Shown piece after piece: positions 24,641 through 36,443 of a stretch of DNA of 64,000 nucleotides. Within the stretch, counting starts at the first letter, position 1. Each line of letters begins with the position of its first letter. The DNA is from Polytrichum commune. Lineage: Eukaryota; Streptophyta; Polytrichopsida; Polytrichales; Polytrichaceae. The DNA lies in assembly GCA_950295325.1 (NCBI GenBank), contig OX485805.1, positions 26,587,501-26,651,500 on the forward strand, in the 5' to 3' direction. The notes beneath the pieces were generated by a model. The model had not been told where the DNA came from. It did no database searches and saw only the letters and a list, made by a program, of their open reading frames with translations. A program made the position numbers and the translations under genes.

Positions 24641-26590
24641 TTCACTAGCTTCAGATTCGTGTGCACACTGTGATTGTTAATCATCCTTCCTTAACTCAAA
24701 TCTACCCATCTTTTGGACATTCAAAGGATTGCAAAACATACCCGCTCCGTTCCGTAAATCCAAAGAGTATGCTAAGACAGTGCCAGCTTAGAGGATTCTT
24801 GTGATTGTGCCCGTGTGTTGAGTTTCTTCCCCCACGCATTCTTGTTGATTTCAACCGGTTCTGGTTTTCCTCTTGTACGTGCATTCGAATGCCTTAGGAT
24901 TATAAAATTACAAGAGATTGCACTAAAATCTCATATTTCGGGAATTGCGACAATTTTTTGAGGAAGGCAGTGTGGAGAAGTCTAGAAAGATGAGTTAGAC
25001 GGATTGGTTCAGGAACCTTTCATGGTTGGACAGCTCGATTTTTTGAGCATCACGGCAGCTGCGCAGCATTTGTGATCGCGGGAAAACACAAGTAGCTTTA
25101 GGTTGTGTAGCATCGGCTGGTGACAAAGTGGAACCAAATGTTGCACTGTAAATTTTAGTGATCAATAGTTTCAAGTCTGGCCTACTTCGTTGGATCTCCT
25201 TCCAACAATTCTGCTTGTCTAGGTCTTGGCAATGGCAGCTGGCGCTGAAACGGGTTTGGGAAGCTTCCTTTCCACTCACAGCCTGATTCAATCACATGTT
25301 CCTACATCCAGTGATTTTCAGGAAAATAAGTATTCGCGCACCAGAGCTCGTAAATTCCTATAACCTACTAGAGCTTCTTTATGCCCATAATTTCAGTATC
25401 TGAGGACTAAGAACATTCTGATTTGCCTTGTAGATGTAAAGAATTATGTGACCTGCATGCAACCATTTCCTCAGACAAAACAACCCCCTCTTTCCTCCTT
25501 GAAAGTAAACATTCCCGAGTCCCCCTCTATCAGCACTACATCATTCATGCTTGCTGATATTAGTGGTATTGACTATGTACTCACACACCTGCAACCTCAG
25601 GGACATGTTAAGATTTGTTAGCACAAAAGCAGTGGGCTTAACTCAAATCTACCCATCTTTTGGACATTCAAAGGATTTGATTACAATTCTTGAATATGGC
25701 TGAGCAGGGGAGTACCAGGAGCTCTTTTGTGATGTCAGTGAGTACGTATTTGATCAAGTTCTTGGAATTTTCTCTCATTATGTTTTGTGCTAGTCTATTG
25801 TAACATTAGCTGAGATAAAAAAAAACTCGTTTTGGAAACCATTCAAAATGGAGGTCCATCATGTGATTGCATTCATAAATTGGGAGTAAACATGGTGGCC
25901 GGATTCTCTAGTGATGTGTGTTATAGACGTGGTTGCCTTGACATGGTGGCGTGGAGTTTGATTGTACTCTCCACATCAGTGTTGTAGATATTTGGCTTTC
26001 ATTTCCAGGATGATGTTTATATGAACTTGTGGCTGAACATCGTGTTTCCTATCTGGATTTGAGCGTTTCCTCACATGGTCAGGTTTGCTTTGATTTTCGG
26101 ATGTGATGGTGAGACAGAGAGACTTAAATTTAGTGTGCTGATTTAGTATGTATATTCTATAATATTTTAGTAACGCCGCCTACTTTTCACAAGTATTCAT
26201 AAACAAATAATTAATAAATTAAACTACTGGAATTAATTAAATGTAATTACTGAGATGCTGGCCTCTCATGCGGCCACGTCACCAATTCGTTTTAGGGTTA
26301 GGGTTAGGTTCGCCGTCGTCGGCGGACATGTGAGCATGTGGTGGCGATGATTTTTGCAGCCGAATCCGACCCTGTCCATTGGACATCAATCCCAATTGTG
26401 TGTTCACATCTTCCAGCAACCAGGCTCACGGATTCCCTTGGGAAATTCCTCCCTCTAGCTCAAGTACGGCAACCAAGGTGAGATGAGGTGCAGTGCAGGT
26501 CTTGGGAGTTGAGATGGCAGGAAATCCTCCAAGTCGCGACGTGAGTGTTTATTCAGGCCTCGAACCTGTTCAAATGCAAGCTTATTGGTT
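24641..26590. other. Intergenic DNA with weak coding-like patches
   Basis: 25436-25611 has an open plus-strand stretch of about 58 codons (KNYVTCMQPFPQTKQPP .. MLADISGIDYVLTHL) ending in TAG. No family is recognised. 25800-25945 matches 38655-38820 (TCCATCATGTGATTGCAT). At 26290-26310 there is a short TTAGGGTTAGGG telo-box-like run. Confidence 0.4.
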
Positions 26591-27019
26591 TTGCAGAGAA
26601 TTGAGAGCGCCATACTTACAACACAAAAAAATGCACAGATCTTGAAGGACGAGGATGTTTCTGATGGTAAGCAAACCCTCACTCTTTCTCTCACATACAA
26701 ATACATTGAATTCCACGATATATTTGTTCTCCGGTGGATAAGTTGCTCCCTTTTTGTAGAGGAATCGTTGTTTCGCCTATACATGGAAGACATGTTGCTA
26801 TATTGAAGTCAGACATTCACATGTATATTGTGCAGGTAAACGAAATGGCAGATTCTGGTGCGGGATGATATTGTAACCTACCGATCCATGGCCAACAAGA
26901 TCCAGTATGTGTACCCCTTGACGACGCCACTCGGAGATTTCAGAGCACAGCAGAAGCACATCAAAGCATTGGAAGATGAACTCGGTTGGGCAGTCCCAGA
27001 CTTCGACACTACCAAGTGA
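26588..27019 (+). pseudogene. Two exon-like pieces of an unrecognised gene
   Basis: After TTTTGCAG (about 26588-26595) the plus strand reads RIESAILTTQKNAQILKDED up to a GTAAGC donor near 26668. After TGTGCAG (about 26835) a second open piece reads WQILVRDDIVTYRSMANKIQ, then YVYPLTTPLGDFRAQQ and ending GWAVPDFDTTK with a stop at about 27017-27019. The two pieces do not join in phase through the obvious splice sites, so the gene is probably broken. I cannot name the family. It lies upstream of the minisatellite and the MORC 3' fragment and could be part of the same rearranged gene block. Confidence 0.4.
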
Positions 27020-27119
27020 TCCAGTTTCTTTTCTAGGTAATTAAGTCCTCGAAGACTTGTAAAGCTCAGAGAAATCAATCCCGCATGATTTTCGTACGTT
27101 ACATTGGATTAGGGTTTTG

Positions 27120-27645
27120 CCACGAATTCGCAACCCATGTAACTTTAGAGCAGTCCTTCCTGTGTACGACGACTGCACAATGAGGTAGTGGACCGGAATG
27201 TAAAGTTTTGCCATGATTCATAACCTTGTAAGCCTAAAGCAATCCTTCTTGTGTATGACTGCACATTGAGGTAGTGGAATTCGAATCTAGAGTCTTGCCA
27301 TGAATTCACAACCCTTGTAAGTCTAGAGCAATCCCTCATATGTATGATTGCATGGCGAGGTAGTGGAATCTGAAGGTAAAGTTTCACCATGAATGCAACA
27401 ACCATGTAAATGCAGAACGATCCTTCATGTGTATGATTGCAAAGTGAGGTAGTGCAATTGTAATGTAGAGTTTTATCAGGAATGCACAACGATCATATAA
27501 GCTTAGAGCTCTCCTCCTTGTGTGTGATTGTACATTGACGTAATGAAATTTGAACTTAGATTTTCGCCACAAATTCACAGTCCATGTAAGCTCAGAGCAC
27601 TCCTTCCTGTAATTCACAAATTCACAATCCATGTAAGCTCAGAGC
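27120..27645 (+). repeat. Minisatellite, about 90-bp unit, nearly six diverged copies
   Basis: The motif ACAACC(A/C)(A/T)TGTAAGC..AGAGCA(A/G)TCCTTC recurs at about 27128, 27218, 27308, 27394, 27484, 27577 and 27620. The units contain GAGGTAGTGGAAT and GCCATGAATTCAC. The last copy runs without a gap into AGCATTGGGGCCCAG, which is MORC coding sequence. Confidence 0.8.
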
Positions 27646-28014
27646 ATTGGGGCCCAGTTCGCCAAATTAGACATGAGTGATGGAACTGGCACCTGCATTT
27701 TTATATATAATCTGGAGCAGTGGGAAGGACAGTGTATTTTCAATTATTCAATGAAACCGAAAAATGATATCCAGATTCGTTCTAAGCGTGTTTGTGCTCG
27801 AGCTGGTCAGATCAGTAAGCAGGTACTGATTGAGGACACTATGATGTCACTTGAGGAGTTGCTCCGAATGGTATTCCAAAATGTTACGAGTGCTAAGGTG
27901 CATTTGTCTTTTTGTCTTTGCAGGTTCCCATGGATTACTCTCTGAGAGAATATGTTGAGGTCTTATTTTTAGTTCCAACCATGAAAATCTATCTACAAGG
28001 GACACCGGTATGGA
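27646..28014 (+). pseudogene. MORC-type ATPase gene, fragment from the middle of the protein
   Basis: MORC proteins are GHKL-fold ATPases that act in chromatin compaction and silencing in the nucleus. This fragment covers the S5-like half that follows the ATPase core. Exon 1 (to about 27822) reads GTGTCIFIYNLEQWEGQC and DIQIRSKRVCARAGQISKQ. After an intron (GTACTG...TTTGCAG, ending 27923), exon 2 reads VPMDYSLREYVEVLFLVP then TMKIYLQG up to a possible donor near 28013. These match plant MORC-like proteins in order. Its N-terminal partner lies downstream at 29107-30090, so the gene order is inverted relative to the protein. Both pieces share the SIGAQ(F/S)AKF overlap. Confidence 0.75.
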
Positions 28015-29106
28015 TCTTTAACTGCGTGGGTACCATGGTCCATGCTGTGTACAACAATCCTCACTGCTTATTACCATTATGCAATCTATCAGAAACCCTA
28101 TAAATATAGTGGATCCTATATGGTTGGTAAAAGTGTGGAGAGCTGTCTTTGTTGTTCCATATCTGGAGAGTTTCGATTTTGGTTGTGGCAGTGAAAGTGA
28201 AATTGAGAACTTACATAAAAGCTCAGGATCGTTTCCGTTCAGTTTTGTTGGTGGTGGTGTCTCAGGGTTTGTTGTTGTTGGTGGTGATGGCAAGGCTTAT
28301 TTTGTTTCTCTTTGCAATATTGTGTTGTGCGCGATTGTTCGGAGCCTCCGTCGTTATTGTTGGTGGAGGACAGTCGTGATTCGCTGGTGTAGAGCGTGTG
28401 AGTAGAATATGACCATAGGATAGTTAGGATTTCAAGAAGTCTCTCATTTTATTGATTTTTTTCACCATGACTTTATATCCAGACTCTCTCAAGCTGTCTG
28501 TGTGGGGCCATACCGACTCTCTATCTCTAAGCTTCTACTACAATTTTGTCAGACTTAGTGGTGACAGATGAGCAAGTGATCTCATTTTTCTCTTGAGTCT
28601 CGGACTACACGTCAATCCCAGCTGCAAATTTTCCCTCTTCATCAATTTTGTTTATGTAAGAACTTCATCCTCTTGACAGCTTGGAGGGACATTTGAGACC
28701 TAAGATTTAGAGGAAAGAAAAAAGAAATAAGAAAACTGCGTACATGACTGCTTATTTATCTGTAACGCAGCAACTAGAGGTTTTGATAAGCTTTGCATTA
28801 GTACATGATACAGTTCAGATACATGGTGACTGCTGCATTTTACAAGGGTTTATGCCAGGGAGGCTTTTCTTGGGGTTTATGACCAGGGCTTACAGAGAAT
28901 TCCGGTAGGAAATTGGTGGTGGCCGTGGTGATGTGTTTTTATTGGGGTGGAATGGGGCAAGTAGATATGAGTAGAGTTGTTCGAAGCTGCAAAACTCTTA
29001 CTGCAAATCAGAATGCTGCCATACAAGGCTTATTATAAACCTCAACTCAGTTTTGCTAGGTCACTGTAATTTTTTTGATGTTTGGTTATGGTTGGCTGTT
29101 GGGGCA
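28015..29106. other. Non-coding DNA between the two MORC pieces
   Basis: Mostly T- and G-rich sequence. An ORF at 28079-28405 (rich in V, G and F) looks like chance. I see no splice-linked MORC exon here. Confidence 0.4.
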
Positions 29107-30100
29107 GTCTAGACATTTCTATTGAGCAGATGACAGTAGAAGGGAACAAGACAATGCCAATTTTGCAAGTGGTTGACAATGGGCTTGGCATGACGCATGA
29201 AGATATCGTCCGAATGCTATCGTTGGGTCACAAAAGACCAGTGGAGACTGATGTTGAGCATATCGGTCATTTTGGTGTTGGGTTCAAGGTAATTTACGAA
29301 TTTGAAGTTTTCTGTGCAGAGATGAAATGACTTGCATGCTCAGCTAGCTTCAAGTGCAAGTCACGGGATAAGGTAATTATGATCTTTTGTAAAAGTTGAT
29401 AGAGCCTTGATTTAGTAAATGTTGTGAGCTATTCCTTTAACACCTGACTGCTGGTTATTTTTAAGAGCAGAAATGCATAGGCATCTTTGCAATTACAGAC
29501 TGGAGGATTGGACTTTGTGAATGTGTACAGACAGGGGCTATGCGACTAGGGAGCGATTCTCTGATCCTCACACAAACCAAGGAAACAAGCTCCATGGGCT
29601 TTTTGTCAAAGTCCTACAATGCCGACCTTGATGTAAGTTTAAAAGTATATTTTGGTTATTGCTACCTTCGATTTGGTATATTTCATCCACTTGTCGAGGA
29701 GGAGGCCTAGAGCCTCCTCCCGAAATGCTGGCCTCATTAGAACTTGTTATGTTTACATCATTGTTAATAGGAATGTCCAGTCTGCAGCAACAGCCAGCCA
29801 AAATCAAACTCAAAATGATCAACAAAAAGTTACCTGGAAATGATTCTTCAATATCTAGGATGAGTGAATAGTCCAACTGATGTTGGTATTCATGTTTTGC
29901 AGCTGCTTGAGGTTCCTATAGTCACGTATAAGAAGTTTGCGGATGGACGACTTGAACTTGATGAAAGTGTCTGAAAAAAACAGGAGGAAGAAAAGTGCAA
30001 GAAGGCAGTAACAAGACATTCTCCCTTCAAAAATGATATGAGCATTGGGGCCCAGTCCGCCAAATTCTGTCACCAAAGAAGATTGCAGCATCTCTGAGTA
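29107..30100 (+). pseudogene. MORC-type ATPase gene, N-terminal ATPase fragment
   Basis: Exon 1 (about 29107-29288) reads ISIEQMTVEGNKTMPILQVV, then the N2 box DNGLGMTHEDIVRMLSLGH and HIGHFGVGFK. A GTAATT..TACAG intron follows. Exon 2 (29531-29632) reads TGAMRLGSDSLILTQTKETS then MGFLSKSYNADLD, and joins in phase. Exon 3 (from 29903) reads LLEVPIVTYKKFADG, then meets an in-frame TGA just after LELDESV. Beyond it a shifted frame reads HSPFKNDMSIGAQSAKF. The DNGLGM and GHFGVGFK motifs are GHKL nucleotide-binding boxes; the N1 box is upstream and not seen. The gene is disrupted. It belongs to the same family as 27646-28014. Confidence 0.8.
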
Positions 30101-30346
30101 TCCGTTAGGAGCACGTCAGATTTTGATCTCTAATTCCCACTTGGTTTTGAATTGTTCTTGCTATTTTTCTTAAACTCCAGTGCTTTTGATTTGACGGAGG
30201 AACCTATAAAGTTGAGTACTACTTGATTGCATAGTCGTTCTTTGATCCTCACCTAACCACACACCAATCAAATACAGGTGTTCCATTGAGAAAATTAACC
30301 GAACAAAACCCGCATATCAAAGGGTCTAAGGTCAGATTTTACATAC

Positions 30347-30578
30347 CTGGTGCGGAGGGAGCATCAATATGTATGGATTCTCGAAACTTGTAAATGCGTC
30401 CTGCAGTGAGCAGATCAGTGTCAGTAAGCTCCGTGGTGTCATCGAGCAAAATGCCATCGAGTCCTAATTTCTTCTTCATGTTTTTGAGAACCTCGGCGAC
30501 AAAATTTCCCTGCGGCCTCGCCCTAAATCTGCCCAAGCTGGTTCTATCGTCCTTTTGTTTGACTTTGAAAGTCTCCAT
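30347..30578 (-). CDS. First-exon candidate encoding a ubiquitin-like-looking domain, gene unknown
   Basis: A minus-strand ORF starts with ATG at 30578 (METFKVKQKDDRTSLGRF) and runs 77 codons to a GTATGT donor just after 30347. It continues FVAEVLKNMKKKLGLDG, ILLDDTTELTDTDLLTAGR and IYKF. The layout (an initial strand, a helix, then an acidic loop and a final GRIYKF strand) resembles a beta-grasp/ubiquitin-like domain. That is an impression from pattern, not a family match. No downstream exon on the minus strand is evident. It sits between the MORC fragment and the TIR-NB-LRR gene, on the opposite strand. Confidence 0.4.
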
Positions 30579-30579
30579 C

Positions 30580-32279
30580 TCCGATAGGAGCTATAATGGA
30601 GAAATTTTGAAAAACAAAAAACAAAATTTCAGTTCATTATACTTACTCAATTGTCCCTTCATGAAACCTACTTGTTTGTGAATAAACCAGGTAATCTACT
30701 TGCGTACACAACTCCAAAATATTTGGAGAGGGGGAATTATTGCATACAGGCGTATATCTCATCCATCCAAAATCAAAACTTGACCCCCTGTAGGTTTGTT
30801 GTTGATTCACCTCATATCACTTGAACTAGATTAATTTGGGAAAGAAACTTAGATAATAAGGAGATATTGATGTTGGTATGAATAGCATGAATGTTGTGAA
30901 TAGTTTTTGTTGTGAGTATATTCCTTATAGTAAGTAATGCTCGTACTTTTAGTGACTACTGCCGGGATGAACAATGCTTCCTAGATCTTATGGTGGCACT
31001 AATTTCATAGCATGAAGAATTTTAGTATCACCTTCATTAATTACCCACACGCACTATTATCCCACCCTCACTAAATGAGATAAATAGTGTAGTCAAGTGT
31101 TTGAGTTTTATAGCAAGCCTATGTTTATTTTACAAATAAAAATTGCAGAAACACCCTACCACGGTAATTAATCTTCTTTTTACATGCTGGAAGGTTTTAG
31201 ATTTCGGGTTTCGTGTGCATGAGATTCAAATACTATGTGATCCTCAAACACGTAACTTGTACTTTGTTCTTGATTTGATCATTTAATCTTCCATGAAGTT
31301 TTGGTAGATTCTCTTTTGTTTGCTGAGGCTATCGATTACCTCCTTCGTGTAGTCCCAATTACCATCATCATTTTGCTATATATGATTGTGCTTTTAATGC
31401 ACGCTAGGGCCACCTCAAAATGTAAGTGGGATACCCCAAAGGAATTACATTAAGTTAAACTAATCATAAGTTCGCTCGAAATAGAAGCATGTTGTGAACA
31501 ATTTATGTCACGTTTTTTGGATGAGGAAATGTGAAGATCACAAAGCCAACATGTAATTATACCTCAAACATATCAATCTAAGTTTTTTTTTTTTTGGTTT
31601 TTTTGGCCCCCCGCTATCGAGCAAATCATGATTGAGTTTGGTCTTAACTTCACACCCGGATACGAATGAACCGCCTCTCCTACGAGGGGCCTCAGCCCCA
31701 AGTGGCTCGTTTAGGGATATGAGTAAGTTGGGGTTGGGGTTGGGGTTGTGAGGAATTTCATTACTCACAAATTGATGCACCTCAAATGTGTTCTGGAAAT
31801 TTGGAGACTGTGTCCTTGTGCTTGAGACCGATAAAAATGAAGGGTATATGTTGCAAAAGGAGGGATGGTGTCTGGATGTGGCATTCTGGAATTGACGCTC
31901 TTCATTGTTGTGATGTGTATGTTGCTGCACCAAAAAGCCAGGACATGTGGAACGTTGATGTAAAGCTCGATAGTTTTTTGAGATTATGGTGTGCGCTGTG
32001 ATCTGCTTGATGTACTTTGGAGTGAAGTAGTTGGCAGGTGGCGGGAGGTGGGTAACCAAATTCCTTGTTCTAGTGCTTTCGAGAATCATGCGGCTTCACT
32101 GTCCTAATTCCAAAAACATGGAGGAAATTGTTAGCTTTACCATGTGCTCAAGCAATTGTGTCATCCGAGATTTTATCACGCTTAGAGGGAAAGTATGAGC
32201 CGTGAGTTGCATGGAAGCACAACATAAATGATACGTTGTCTAACACCAATCAGGTCAAGGTGGTCATTTAACAAGAGAC
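30580..32279. other. Intergenic DNA with a dispersed inverted repeat and a family U remnant
   Basis: 31380-31720 is present in inverted orientation at about 43370-43640 (shared AAAATGTAAGTGGGATA and CCTACGAGGGGCCTC). 31760-32110 is a family U piece with coding-like text on the plus strand: SQIDAPQMCSGNLET, GVWMWHSGIDALHCCDVYVA, VKLDSFLRLW and, one frame over, LLDVLWSEVVGRWREVGN. The 183-codon minus-strand ORF at 31538-32089 overlaps these and is probably a shadow. Confidence 0.5.
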
Positions 32280-35200
32280 ATGGATGTTGACGTTGGAGAG
32301 GCCAGCACTTCGTCCGAGCCTCCACCTGCCAAAAGGCAACGAAGGTATACTTTGATTCATTCTTGTTTGAATGCAATTGATCTGATGAACTTCGAATTTG
32401 GGGTTATATTGAGATTTATGGTTCATTTAATAACAATCTAGAACCTGATTGACAAGGAGGGTATGCTATCAATCAAGTGAGTCTTGGTTTCCTAGGTCTT
32501 GGTGAGAACTTTGAAAGTGGGATTTAACAGGATAGACAGTGGCCCATGTGGGCTTGAGAAGAAACACAAGGTGTTCCTGAGCCACAATGGCGCAGACAAG
32601 GCTTTTGTGAGCCATCTGTGTCGTCGCCTAATTTCAGTCCATCACTACCCTTTCTTCGACGTGCGCGAGGACAGCTTGCCTCTGGGAGATAAGTTTGCAG
32701 ACATCATCTTTCAAGCTAGCAAACAATGTCGACTAGCAATTGTTGTAGTCTCGGACGATTACTTTAAGAGCAAGTGGCCCATGTTGGAGTTGGCTTCTTT
32801 TGTGGAGGCCAAGGATGGTGTCAATCCTGAGATGAAGATTTTGCCACTGTTTTATAGATTGACAGCTGTTGAATTCAAAGAGCCTGAACGACAAAGGGTT
32901 TGGTTTGAGAAGTGGAAGATGCTGAAAGAGTCTGAGGAACGTTTGGACATTTTGAGCTGGGAGAATGCATTGAGGGTTTTGGGTGGACATAAAGGCATTG
33001 TGTATTGCGGAACTCGACAGACTGAAGATGAGTACATCGAGAGTATAGTAGAATCAGTGTTCAGATCGGTTCCTCCAGATGTTTTATACGATGATTCTCA
33101 TGTGAAAGGTGGCACGCATTTGTGTGAAGTAAGTAACACAGCTTGAGATTTGCTGGAATAAGATTTCTAAGTTAACTCAAAAATTTGTTTTGTTTCAGTT
33201 GCTTTGAAGTATGTTGATGAACATGTTACTGGTCCGTCATTGAGTGTGCACAGATCCAACGTGCTATCTCAAAGTGGATAATCCAATGAGCACTCATCTT
33301 ATTTCAACTGTGTGTCATATTATGTGGGACAGGATATCGATGCAATGTTTGAGAAGTCCAAGGGATCCAGGCGGAGGGGGATGGTGCAATGTCCAATCAT
33401 TGGCATTTATGGACTGGGTGGCATTGGAAAAACCAACCTTTGCCAGATTGCTTACAATGAGTATGTCGGAGAGTATTTTGGAAGGGCATGTCTCATAGAG
33501 ATCAGAAGCAAAACCAAAAGCTCTCTTGAATCACAAAAAGAAGTGTTGAGAGCTTTGACGGGTGCACATGATGAACTCCTCAATTCCGTCACAGACGTTG
33601 ACAAGGTATTGTGAATTACTAGGTCATTGATTTATCTCGCATGGTCATAATCTGATTCTGGGAGGGCTTTGTAAGAGAGGGAATTCGTTTTCATCAATGT
33701 GTGGAGCTTGTTACCTGAAACCCTTTGTGTTGTGTAGGGGCGACGCCTATACAAGGAGAGAGTTGGAAGCCATAAGGTGTTTCTAGCGATTGACAATGTT
33801 TGGGATGACCCTCCATCACTTGAGGAAGCACATGGTTATCTAACTGATGAACTCCATCCGGACAGCAAAGTACTAGTGACGGCACGATGCAAGAAAACCT
33901 TGAGAAACTTGGATATTGAGGAAGAATGTTGCTTTGAGATGCCTGATCTTAGGGAGGAGGATGCCATGCGCCTATTCTTGCATAATGCATGTCCTAGCCC
34001 CTCACTCATTAAACTTGCAAATCTTGAGCATCTTGAAGTTGTTAGGAAATGCATCTCCTATGCTCGGTACTCCAAAAGAGGGTATACGAAACAGTTTCCT
34101 CTGGCATACCACTTTCATCCTTTGGCATTGAAAGTTCTAGGGTTGTTCATGAATACATTAACACCCTTCCCAAGCAAGTGGATTGAGAAGCTTAACAATC
34201 CAAAGATTTTGGGACGCAAAATGAAAGATGTCAAATCTATTTTGGGAACAAGTTTCGACATGCTGCCAGAAGATGATCATAGAGCCATGTTTCTAGATGT
34301 GGCTATATATGCACCCAAACTATATTGTCACGGAAATATTGCACCAACAGTGGAAGAAGTGTGTGAGTGGTTGAGCATCGTGTATGCACAAGAAATCGAG
34401 GTTGTTAAGGATATGGTGAGTTCACTAAGCATGTGTGACGACGCATTTATTGTGTACTTCCCACCGTTTAGATAGAAAAGTGCAATCTAAACAATGGCTA
34501 GTTGATAGTGGTCTAGGATGTCTTTTGTTTTACATAAATGATTGGAGAAATGCTCTTTAGGATCGAGAGATAGCCTAGTTCTGGCATCTAGAGATTGAAC
34601 ACATATATGACAATCTATAGATAGAATTTATCATTTCAGTACTCAACACTAATTTGTTTGGGGTGTAGTTGGAGGTTCTCAGTGCTCGAGGTCTTTTGAA
34701 CCAATGGGATGACCTCACACACTCTATCAGCATGCATGACCTTTACTTGGAATTTGCTGAAGCGGAGGTGAAGAGAAACGACAAAGAGCGGGGACAAGCT
34801 CATTTGTATCACAAGAATGAAAATAACATACCACAATGCCTTACAAGGAATCCGAGGGGGGCCAAATCATTTCCTTTTGAAAGGATGCGATTCAGCAATG
34901 TGTTTTATCTTTGAAAGCTTCAAGCAAGCCAGATTGGATAAGTGTGCAAATGTTGAAGTACTCAAGGTGGACTTTTGTTATGGATTGCAAAGCTTGGACC
35001 TAGATGGCCTTGAAGAATTACGAAGCCTGGAGTTGGTCGGGTGTCCAAACTTGGAACATCTTCAAGGGTTGGAGACTCGAGATAAGCTCGTCTGGATGAG
35101 ATTGGATCCTTGTTGTGCCAAAGTTGTAGATTACAAACCATTGACATCCCTGCGAGTGCTTCTATTGGCAAGGATATCTCACACCAGAGCAATCGATCTT

Positions 35201-35608
35201 CGAAATTGCCATAATCTTCAGGAACTGGCAATTTGGGACTCATATGGATTGGAGGACTTTCCCCTATTTCCAAATTCCAAGAGCATGCGCAAAATTTGCC
35301 TCAGAAATTGTTGGAAACTGAGACATTCTGGACGAGAACTTCTCAACCTGGAGGGATGGATAAATGTGGAGTTTCTTCAACTAGCAGAGTGCCATGATCT
35401 CACAAATGAATTGGAAAGCTGCCCCATCATGAAGAACTTGAAACATTTGGATGTATCAGGTTGCAGTAAGCTGAAAGCTTTGCCTGACCTCACGAAGTCC
35501 AAGAATTTGATGACCTTAAATGTCGCGACGTGGCATGGCTGTTCGAGGCTTGTGGTTCTTCAAGCCAATCTTCGGATTCAATGCCTACGGACCTCCATGT
35601 TCGCCTAA
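32280..35608 (+). CDS. TIR-NB-LRR (TNL) resistance-type gene, probably disrupted
   Basis: TNL proteins are cytoplasmic/nuclear immune receptors. A small first exon is likely (32280-32344): an ATG, acidic start and PPAKRQR. The TIR exon runs from about 32496 to 33108: KKHKVFLSHNGADKAFVSHL, KQCRLAIVVVSDDYF, KWPMLELASFVE. The NB-ARC spans 33199-33605 and 33738-34415: P-loop IYGLGGIGKT, kinase-2 HKVFLAIDNVWD, RNBS-B SKVLVTARCKK, a variant GLPL (HFHPLALKVLG), and RNBS-D FDMLPEDDHRAMFLDVA. After an intron (34416-34668) the MHD box is SISMHDLYLEF. The LRRs follow to 35608 (LQSLDLDGLEELRSLELVG, LKHLDVSGCSKLKALPDL). Defects: the first exon does not join the TIR exon in phase, there is an in-frame TAA at 33279-33281 before the P-loop, and a frame change near a G6 run at about 34855. 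The TAA could instead lie in a very short intron. The TIR ORF's nominal start at 32499 is TTG, not ATG. Confidence 0.8.
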
Positions 35609-36443
35609 ATACATCACGTGTAACATTGCATGCCCAATCTGTAGCATCAAGAATTATCAGGAAATTTGGAGTTTCCTCACAGGTGTGTTCCCTCCAATTT
35701 GAGGGTTGATGTGTGAGTGTTTTATTTGATAATGTGTTGTTGAATTACCGGAATAGTTCGAGTCAAATGCCTGATAGTTTTACACAAGTTCAATTGACAT
35801 GTAGGCCATCGAATGCTCTTCTATTATTGGAGGCTTATGATGAAAGGCAATGGCAAACACTGAACATAAGTTGCTAGACGAATATTTGTGCATATTACAT
35901 GAAATAATTTATAATTTTTTTGAATGATTTAGATGGTTGAAAAATGATTTGCATTCAGTTTGCATAGTGAAAGTCCATTGAATTTGTTTGGAAGTTAATT
36001 TAAGGTGCATATGGTGTTCTTCTTGTAGAAAGCACAACAAAGCTTGATTGACTCCCTAAAAATGGTAAGTTCAAGTAAGCACCTCAAATTATCTGAAGGA
36101 AGTGAGGAAGTACGCTGCATGATTTCGAGTTGATGCACCTCAAATTGATGTGTTCTGGAAAATTGGGTATTAGATTCCAGTTGTACATAATGAGATTCTG
36201 AGTTTTCTTCATTTAGGGATGTGATCAGGAAATTGGATTCGTGGAACATACAAGTTGATGCATCTGTTGAATCCTGTGCAGATGAAGTGGTGGAGTTGGA
36301 CCTTGAAATTGTAGTTGCGGGCGAAGAAGTTGAGGGATTGACATATATATGAGAAGATCAGATTCTGACCCATCATCTTCGTCAAATTTTTCCTGCTCAC
36401 AAGTTGATGCATCGACTGAGGTTTGCTCTGAAAACGTGGTGGA
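35609..36443. other. 3' flank of the TNL gene and family U repeat
   Basis: 35609-36120 shows no feature. 36130-36436 is a close copy of 24230-24530 (GATGTGTTCTGGAAAATTGG; GTTGCGGGCGAAGAAGTTG). It ends in GTGGTGGA, the last five bases of which (36439-36443) are the left target duplication of the solo LTR. Confidence 0.65.

Noticed and set aside
26290-26310. Interstitial telomere
   Set aside because: Only about three TTAGGG-like units; more likely a telo-box or chance.
31538-32089. 183-codon minus-strand ORF
   Set aside because: It overlaps family U text that is coding-like on the plus strand, and the sequence is low in domain-like pattern.
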